From Embleya sp051903075 (GTDB lineage: Bacteria > Actinomycetota > Actinomycetes > Streptomycetales > Streptomycetaceae): a stretch of DNA of 64,000 nucleotides. The position numbers and the translations under genes are program-made. The notes below the pieces were generated by a model. It was not told the origin of the DNA. It saw only the letters and a list, made by a program, of their open reading frames with translations, and made no database searches. The stretch is taken from assembly GCF_051903075.1 (NCBI RefSeq), contig NZ_CP182423.1, forward strand, positions 2,294,001 to 2,358,000. Direction: 5' to 3'. Positions 58,947-64,000 of this stretch are shown here, in pieces. Position 1 is the first letter of the stretch, and every line of letters starts with the position of its first letter.

Positions 58947-59408
58947 ATGGCGCAGCGTGCGGGCGGTGGGCCGGCCACCCCGGCGGATCCGGCGGAGCCG
59001 CCCGCGCTTCGGGGCGGTGCGGTGTTCGAGGCGGTGGCGGCCGAGGTGCCTCGGGCCCGTCGGGTGCTGGCCTCGGCGCTGCGTCGGCGGCACGTGCACG
59101 AGGACGACGTACATACCGCGCAGCTGATCGTCTGCGAGTTGCTGAGCAACGCGATCCGGCACGGGAGTGGGCCGACGATGGACCTCGACGTGCGGATCGA
59201 GCCGACGCGGATCCACCTCGCGGTACGCAGTCGGCACGCCCGGCCACGACGGCTGCCCCGGCCGAACGGCCCACCGGAGGACAGCGAATGCGGCCGGGGG
59301 CTGCGCCTGGTCGAGGCGTTGGCGGTGGAGTGGGGGAGCCGGCCGGTGGCGGGCGAGCTGCTGGTGTGGGCGACGATCGCGCGGACCGAGGCGGGGGCGG
59401 GCGGGTGA
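58947..59408 (+). CDS. Anti-sigma-regulator-like ATP-binding protein (HATPase_c_2)
   Basis: A 153-aa ATPase of the RsbW/SpoIIAB-like family common in Streptomyces. N-box is CELLSNAIRHGSGPTMDLDV and the G-box is CGRGLRLVEALAVEWGSRPV. N-terminal ~20 residues are a Pro/Ala tail. Such proteins are often anti-sigma factors or kinases in partner switches, and the two SpoIIE phosphatases in the window are potential partners. ATG 58947 with GAGGGGA. Confidence 0.85.
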   Translation: MAQRAGGGPATPADPAEPPALRGGAVFEAVAAEVPRARRVLASALRRRHVHEDDVHTAQLIVCELLSNAIRHGSGPTMDLDVRIEPTRIHLAVRSRHARPRRLPRPNGPPEDSECGRGLRLVEALAVEWGSRPVAGELLVWATIARTEAGAGG

Positions 59409-59449
59409 CGGGCGGTTGGGCGGGTCCGGGCGGGTTGGTAGCGGTGGCG

Positions 59450-60412
59450 TCAGCGGTGTGCCGACTGGATCGGGTGGGGGCATGTGGTGGTGATGTGGCA
59501 GCGGAGCAGGGTCGTGCCGAAGTGGGTGGTGCCGGTCAGGGTTGCGCCGGTGATCAGGACGGTCATGGCCAGCGCGCTCGCCCGGACCGCGAGGTTGCGT
59601 CGGTGGGTGCCGGTCGGGCAGCCCTCCAGGAGCAGGCGGACCCGGCGTCCCGCGTAGGCCGGAGAGCGGCCGATCAGGTGGTGTGCGCCGCCGGTCGGGT
59701 CGGGTTCGCGGACAGGCCCGGCGAGCGCCGCCTTGCACACCGCGCTCGCCAGGACGACCGGGTCGTGGTCGTGCTCGATCGCCCATACGTCGGCGGCCCG
59801 CTCCAGTTGGAACGCCAACTCGTCGGCGGCCCGCGTGGTGCCGGGCAGCCGGCGGGCGAGCAGGCGGCACACCTCGGCGCCGGCCTGCCACCAGTGGTGG
59901 GCGCGGGAGATGTGGCCCTGCTCGTGTGCGAGACCCGCCGCCAATTCGTCGTCGTCGAGCGCCGCCAACGCGCCGGCGCTGACCACGATCGAGCGCCGCC
60001 GCCAGCCGACGGCCGCCATCAGCACCTCGCGGTCGCCGACCACGATGCTGCCGCCCGGGCCGGTCAGCGGCAGCGGGTGCGGCGGGGTGCGGGCGCCGCG
60101 CAGGCAGGCCCGGAGACGGTGGGCGATCGCGGCCAGGGTCAGGAACGCCAGGCCGCCGAGGGCGAGTTCGGTGTCGCCGACGCCGGCGACCACCTGGTGC
60201 GGCAACTCCCGTACCCAGTGCGCGAAGCGTGGGGTGTCCGGCAGGCAGATCACCGCGGTGAGGACGAGGCCGATCGCCACCGTCGCGCGGGCCGCGAGAG
60301 CCAAGGCCCAGATCGCCGCCGCGCCCACGGGACGGACTCGGTCCAGCGGCGCGAGGTGTGGCAGTACGATCACCGCCCCCAGGAGCGCGGCCCAGACGCC
60401 GAGCGAACTCAT
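59450..60412 (-). CDS. M56-family membrane metalloprotease (BlaR1-like)
   Basis: A 320-aa protein with four or five helices and a zinc-protease motif H163-E-Q-G-H167 in GLAHEQGHISRAHHWW; a third ligand may be the Glu in FQLERAADVWA. It lacks the C-terminal penicillin-binding sensor domain of BlaR1/MecR1. It is likely to control or cleave the BlaI-type repressor coded directly upstream, and ATG 60412 overlaps that gene's stop by four bases. The inducing signal is unknown. Confidence 0.88.
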   Translation of the reverse strand: MSSLGVWAALLGAVIVLPHLAPLDRVRPVGAAAIWALALAARATVAIGLVLTAVICLPDTPRFAHWVRELPHQVVAGVGDTELALGGLAFLTLAAIAHRLRACLRGARTPPHPLPLTGPGGSIVVGDREVLMAAVGWRRRSIVVSAGALAALDDDELAAGLAHEQGHISRAHHWWQAGAEVCRLLARRLPGTTRAADELAFQLERAADVWAIEHDHDPVVLASAVCKAALAGPVREPDPTGGAHHLIGRSPAYAGRRVRLLLEGCPTGTHRRNLAVRASALAMTVLITGATLTGTTHFGTTLLRCHITTTCPHPIQSAHR

Positions 60413-60801
60413 CGGCCGTCGGGCCCGCGTTCGATCTCGATCCGGCGGGCCAGCGCACGCAGGTCGGCCAACTCCGAGGCCTCCAGACCGCCGACGAGTT
60501 GGGCCAGCGCCACCCGGCGGGCCGGCTCGGAGGCCGCGGCGAGCGCCGAGGACACCGACGACGCCACATAGTCGGCCTCGGTCACCGTCGGCCGGTACAC
60601 GAACGCCTGACCGTCCCGCGCCCTGGCCAACAACCCCCGCTCGGCGAGGCGGTTGCACACGGTCTGAACGGTCGTATAGGCCCCGCGCGAGGACTCGGGC
60701 AGTTCGGACCTGATCCGCTCGACGGTGCCGGCCTCGATCCGCCACAACACGGCCATGATCTCGGCCTGCAACTCGCCCTGCACCCGCGGTGATTCGCCCA
60801 T
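60409..60801 (-). CDS. BlaI/MecI-family repressor
   Basis: A 130-aa winged-helix dimer repressor: LQAEIMAVLWRIEAGTVERI, GAYTTVQTVCNRLAERGLLA (recognition helix) and RDGQAFVYRPT (wing), then a C-terminal dimerisation helix. It partners the M56 protease gene with an ATGA overlap. The palindrome at 60909 is a plausible operator. Confidence 0.9.
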   Translation of the reverse strand: MGESPRVQGELQAEIMAVLWRIEAGTVERIRSELPESSRGAYTTVQTVCNRLAERGLLARARDGQAFVYRPTVTEADYVASSVSSALAAASEPARRVALAQLVGGLEASELADLRALARRIEIERGPDGR

Positions 60802-60908
60802 GCCCGTGTCCCTCCGTCCTCGGCTTTGCTCTCCCGGCCCCGTAATCCCGTACCCGTACCCCGCACCCGTCCGCGCCACGCTCGGTGGCGCCATGCCGGC
60901 GAACGGTG

Positions 60909-60922
60909 ACGGTCTAGACCGT
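60909..60922. promoter_or_regulatory. Perfect 14-bp palindrome upstream of blaI-like gene
   Basis: ACGGTCTAGACCGT, ~108 bp upstream of the BlaI start. It could be the BlaI operator. Its core GGTCTAGACC is also the DasR core, but the flanks match poorly (10 of 16 overall). Confidence 0.5.
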
Positions 60923-61004
60923 ACCCGCTCGTGCGGGGTGCCCGGTCGTCCCGCAAGGCCGTCGTAGGCGCGTCGGGGCACGGTCGCCGGCATGGCCCGA
61001 GGGG

Positions 61005-61451
61005 TCAACGTGTCGCCGGGACGCTCACGCGCGGGGTGGTCGCGGTCGGCGCGGGGGCGGTTGCCGCGACCGGGCGTTCGCGCAGCAGCAGGCCGGCGGT
61101 GAGCGCCACCAGCGAGGCGGTCAGGCCGTGGACGCCGAAGGCCGTGGCGGTGGAGCCGTCGTTGCTCAGCACGACCGTCATGTCGCCGGCCGGGATGAAG
61201 GTCATGGCGAGCATCGTCCAGCCGAGCGCCCGCCGGTGTCCGGTCAGCAGCAGGGCGAGTATGACCAGCCCGGTGCCGATGTCGCGGACGCCCTTGACGG
61301 CGAGGAAGCCGGTGCCTTGGTGTTCGGGCCAACTGGGCAGGCCGAAGCCGGACGCGGTCGCCTGCGGGTCGAGCAGGTAGGCGAGGCCCACGTAGATGAT
61401 GAAGCCGCCACCGAGGGCGGCCAGGATGGTGGCGAGGGTCCTGAGCTTCAT
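61005..61451 (-). CDS. DUF4267-type membrane protein
   Basis: A 148-aa protein with four helices: TILAALGGGFIIYVGLAYLL, IGTGLVILALLLTGHRRALG, WTMLAMTFIPAGDM and LTASLVALTAGLLLRE. The conserved LPSWPEHQGTGFLAVKGVRD block between the first two helices is typical of DUF4267. Function unknown. ATG 61451 with GGAGAACACC upstream. Divergent from an uncharacterised gene. Confidence 0.85.
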   Translation of the reverse strand: MKLRTLATILAALGGGFIIYVGLAYLLDPQATASGFGLPSWPEHQGTGFLAVKGVRDIGTGLVILALLLTGHRRALGWTMLAMTFIPAGDMTVVLSNDGSTATAFGVHGLTASLVALTAGLLLRERPVAATAPAPTATTPRVSVPATR

Positions 61452-61619
61452 GGTGTTCTCCCGAGTGTCGGGCCGGTGGGACCGGCTGTCGTCGCCTTGT
61501 GGGGAAAACACTCGCCGGGTGGTCCTGGAAGGCACATGGAAGCGACTTGGAGGCGGCCCGGAGGGTGCGCGGGGAGCCGGCGGGGCCGGTCGGTGGGGGT
61601 GGGTGCGATTAAGGTGATC

Positions 61620-62702
61620 ATGAAGGGGTTCGCGGGGTGGTTCGGCGAGGGGAGCGGGGACGTGGCGATACGGGACCAACTGCGGGGCATCGGCGGCGCG
61701 GTGGGCTCCGCGGCGGCGTCCGGGCGGGCCGCGGTGGGCAGTCGAATCGGGGCGGGTCGGGCCCGGGTCGCGTCGGGCGAGTGGGTGCACGCGACGCTGG
61801 ACGCACTGCCTGCGCCGGACGCGCCCACCTTCGTGGCCTGGGAGTTCTCCCTCGGCGCGCTGGTGTGTCGGCACCCGAAGGTACCCGCGATCACCGCCCG
61901 GCCGCTGCGGTTGCTGGACGGCCTCGGTGCGATGCGGTTCGGCCCCGAGACGGTCGGCTTCGACGGGGAGGACATCCCGTGGGAGAAGGTCGTCCGGCTG
62001 ACCACGCACGACGCGTTCGAGTCGATGACCACGGCGGCGCTGGACATCGAGGTGGACCGGATCCGCGAGGTGTTGCCGCCGTTGCCGGGGCGCAAGTGGG
62101 CGGTCACCAAGGTCGTGGAGGGGTTGCTCACCGTCGTCCTGGCCTCGCTGGAACAGGCCGACGACCGGCGCATCGACCGGGTGCCGGTGGCCTGCGAGAT
62201 CACCTACCGCGGCCTGCTCGGCCGGGAACGCACGCTGCGGGCAAGCCTGTTCGCGACCGCGCTGCTGGCTCGGCAGACCGCCGTCGCGGAGAGCCTGGTG
62301 GCCACCGCGCGGGCGCACGGCGTCGAGGTGGTCGAGGCCGCCTCGGCGGGCGGCTCGGACGACGCGGCGGTGGCCGAGCGTACCCGTGTGCTGCGTGCCC
62401 GTACCGACACGATCGCCACGAAGCTCCGCGCCCAGCGCGAACAGGCCGAGGCGGTGGTGGCCGACGGCGAGGAGGAGCCGGACGGGGTGGAGGCGGCGCG
62501 GGGGATCGGCGACGGGTCGGCGGGCGGTGCGGGAGCGGGGCCGGGTGCGGTGGCCGGTTCGGCGACGGGCACGGCCCCGGCGCCTGCTGCGGGCACGCCC
62601 GCCGGTGTGGGTCCTCGGCGCGGCGCGGCGCCGCCGAACGGGCCTTCGTATCCCGCCCATCCGAGCGACGCCACCGACCCGACCGATCCGTTCGCCTGCT
62701 GA
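61620..62702 (+). CDS. Conserved actinobacterial protein of unknown function
   Basis: A 360-aa soluble protein. The body (residues ~1-250) is alpha/beta with EFSLGALVCRHPKVPAITAR, RPLRLLDGLGAMRFGPETVG and WAVTKVVEGLLTVVLASLEQ, then EITYRGLLGRERTLRASLFA. The last ~110 residues are Gly/Ala/Pro-rich and disordered with an acidic patch EEEPDG. No catalytic motif is evident. Start is ATG 61620 or GTG 61614, which lies in-frame six bases upstream. Similar proteins are common in Streptomyces with no assigned role. Confidence 0.7.
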   Translation: MKGFAGWFGEGSGDVAIRDQLRGIGGAVGSAAASGRAAVGSRIGAGRARVASGEWVHATLDALPAPDAPTFVAWEFSLGALVCRHPKVPAITARPLRLLDGLGAMRFGPETVGFDGEDIPWEKVVRLTTHDAFESMTTAALDIEVDRIREVLPPLPGRKWAVTKVVEGLLTVVLASLEQADDRRIDRVPVACEITYRGLLGRERTLRASLFATALLARQTAVAESLVATARAHGVEVVEAASAGGSDDAAVAERTRVLRARTDTIATKLRAQREQAEAVVADGEEEPDGVEAARGIGDGSAGGAGAGPGAVAGSATGTAPAPAAGTPAGVGPRRGAAPPNGPSYPAHPSDATDPTDPFAC

Positions 62703-62807
62703 GCGTCGGGGACGCCGCGTCGAACCCTCGGGTGTTTCGTACGATTCCCCCCGGCCCGAGGGTCCGCGTGTGTTCCTCGGGCCCTCGGGCCGGGGTGGCG
62801 TCGTGGG

Positions 62808-63296
62808 TCAGACGACCTCGTTGAGTTTCCCGGTGGCCACGTCGAAGACGAAGCCGCGCACACGGTCCTTGTGCACGATGAACGGGTCGGCCTTGATCCG
62901 GCCGATCGACTGGCGTACGTCGGTTTCCACATCCGTGAACGCCTCGCTCGCCCAGGCGGGCTTGAGGCCGGTGTCGGCCGCGATGTCGGCCTTGAACCCG
63001 TCGTCGTCGAAGGTCAGCATGCCGCAGTCGGTGTGGTGGATGAGGATGATCTCCTCGGTGCCGAGCAGCCGTTGACTGATCGTCAGCGACCGCAGTTCGT
63101 CGGCGGTGATCACCCCGCCGGCGTTGCGGATCACGTGTGCGTCGCCCTCGGCCAGCCCGAGGATCGCGTACACGTTCAACCGCGCGTCCATGCACGCGAC
63201 CACGGCGAGGTGCCTGGCGGGTGGGAGCGGGAGGGGACCGGTGAAGTTCTCGACATAGGCCACGTTGTTGGCCAGGAGTTCGTCGGTGACGGACAT
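62808..63296 (-). CDS. Beta-class carbonic anhydrase
   Basis: A 162-aa zinc enzyme that hydrates carbon dioxide. Zinc ligands C35 (with D37 and R39 in CMDAR), H88 and C91 (HHTDCG). The ITADELRSLTISQRLLG helix is a family marker. Short N-terminus without signal, so cytoplasmic. ATG 63296 with AGGACCCC at moderate distance. Actinobacterial beta-CAs of this subtype are usually active. Confidence 0.9.
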   Translation of the reverse strand: MSVTDELLANNVAYVENFTGPLPLPPARHLAVVACMDARLNVYAILGLAEGDAHVIRNAGGVITADELRSLTISQRLLGTEEIILIHHTDCGMLTFDDDGFKADIAADTGLKPAWASEAFTDVETDVRQSIGRIKADPFIVHKDRVRGFVFDVATGKLNEVV

Positions 63297-63569
63297 GTGG
63301 GGTCCTTCGCGCTGGGGAGTTGCGGGACTCACCCGATCCCGGCGCCCGAAGTGTCGTGCGAACCGGGCGGGTTCGGACGCGGAGCGGCCACGCGCGCGGC
63401 GACGACACGCGGCGTGGCCCACGGACACCACTCGTCGAACAGGCGGACGCGGCGCGTCGGCCAGAAGCCTTCGAGCGAAGTCGCCGCCATACCGGGCCCG
63501 TTCCCCATGAGGACAGTGAACTGAACGTGCCCGTGCGGCGCAAGCGCACACCCGTTCGGGGCGAGCTGC
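63297..63569. other. Intergenic region, no gene
   Basis: 273 bases before the carbonic anhydrase gene and after the hemerythrin-like gene, both on the minus strand. It contains the carbonic anhydrase promoter region; no clear element was found. Confidence 0.4.
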
Positions 63570-64000
63570 TCAGGAGGCCAGGGTCGATCGGTTGTGGGTG
63601 CCCCACAGGTTCCGGGCCGCGTAGGCCGGCTGCCACTGGTCCAGGTAGGTCGGGCGGATGGATTCCGGGAGTCGACCGAGGATGGTGGTGACCGTCTCGG
63701 GATCCGCCCGATCCAGCAGCCAGGGCAGGTAGCGGCAGGTGCCGGAGCCGATGCGGCGACCGTGTTCCACATCGAGTCGGTGCACCTGTTCGGCGCCGGC
63801 GACCGCGTCCAGGAGCGGCAGGACCTCGTCCTCCTCGTGGGCGAGGTGTCCGCGCAGCCCGGTGACCAGGCCGTCGAGGAGGTCGCCGAGCCGGGTGGGT
63901 CCCCACGCCGGGTCGGCCAGTGCCGCGTCGATCGCGTCCAAGAGCGGGTCGAAGGTGGCGTGCTCCGCCTCCATCACCGCGATCAGGGCCAACTCGTCGG
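63570..64000 (-). CDS. Hemerythrin-like HHE-domain protein, 5' end beyond the window
   Basis: At least 143 codons. HHE motifs EAEHATFDPLLDAIDAALA and LRGHLAHEEDEVLPLLD give the His/Glu residues of a di-iron or other metal site. The frame stays open to the end of the window (D-E-L-A-L-I before the first conserved His), so the start and probably the N-terminal ligand His are outside. The C-terminal half (PTYLDQWQPAYAARNLWGTH) is a second, non-HHE segment. Oxygen sensing or iron handling is possible. Confidence 0.75.
   Translation of the reverse strand, partial: DELALIAVMEAEHATFDPLLDAIDAALADPAWGPTRLGDLLDGLVTGLRGHLAHEEDEVLPLLDAVAGAEQVHRLDVEHGRRIGSGTCRYLPWLLDRADPETVTTILGRLPESIRPTYLDQWQPAYAARNLWGTHNRSTLAS

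Noticed and set aside
1..64000. CRISPR arrays, tRNA/rRNA genes, insertion sequences, integrases
   Set aside because: No short regular repeat-spacer pattern, cloverleaf or transposase/integrase motif was seen on either strand.

Overview
The window is very GC-rich, uses GTG and TTG starts, and packs its genes into short operons that often overlap by four bases. The gene content (twin-arginine and lipoprotein exports, ROK-controlled sugar ABC operon, GH18/AA10 chitin-degradation genes with DasR-like sites, SpoIIE-type phosphatases, BlaI/M56 pair, TIGR03086 protein) points to a filamentous actinomycete of the Streptomycetaceae or a close relative, probably accessory rather than core chromosome. 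I see no rRNA, tRNA, CRISPR array, insertion sequence or integrase.

Layout. 0-20 kb: a partial hexapeptide acetyltransferase, a TetR/AhpD-like divergent pair with two operators, a mycothiol-type protein, a siderophore-interacting reductase, a 3-hydroxyisobutyryl-CoA hydrolase, a DHA2 exporter, a pentapeptide-repeat protein, a PhoA-type phosphatase, an orphan VanX-type dipeptidase and an MDR oxidoreductase behind a MerR-type promoter. A three-gene set (FabG-like reductase, MaoC hydratase, CurA-like reductase) follows, and its operator resembles the first TetR site. 20-32 kb: an SDR, a ROK-ABC sugar importer operon and a mixed set of small enzymes and regulators.

32-41 kb is an extracellular polysaccharide region: a CBM2-FnIII-GH18 chitinase divergent from an AA10 lytic polysaccharide monooxygenase that carries a C-terminal membrane anchor, then a large GH18 protein with two Ig-like repeats and a C-terminal carbohydrate-binding module, an AraC regulator, and an exported intradiol dioxygenase fused to a CBM5/12. 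Two DasR-like boxes lie between the divergent chitinase and AA10 genes.

41-50 kb: an orphan ornithine carbamoyltransferase, a Cml/Cmx-type exporter, and a 1.3-kb non-coding array of five ~207-bp repeats arranged three forward and two reverse. Next comes the most interesting operon: a protein of the 'metal-dependent hydrolase' family PF10118 that shows a complete E / ExxH / E / ExxH di-iron pattern, a ferredoxin-NAD(P)H reductase, an M24 protein, and an alpha/beta-hydrolase-SDR fusion, all divergent from a TetR gene with two near-identical operators. I infer an oxygenase or desaturase pathway.

50-64 kb: an ABC-2 exporter with its two-component system, an RraA-like protein, a second SpoIIE phosphatase, VOC, UspA, DUF1918 and anti-sigma-like ATPase genes, the BlaI/M56 pair, a DUF4267 membrane protein, a beta-carbonic anhydrase and a partial hemerythrin-like protein. 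Most functional assignments rest on recognised motifs and family resemblance; no database search was run.
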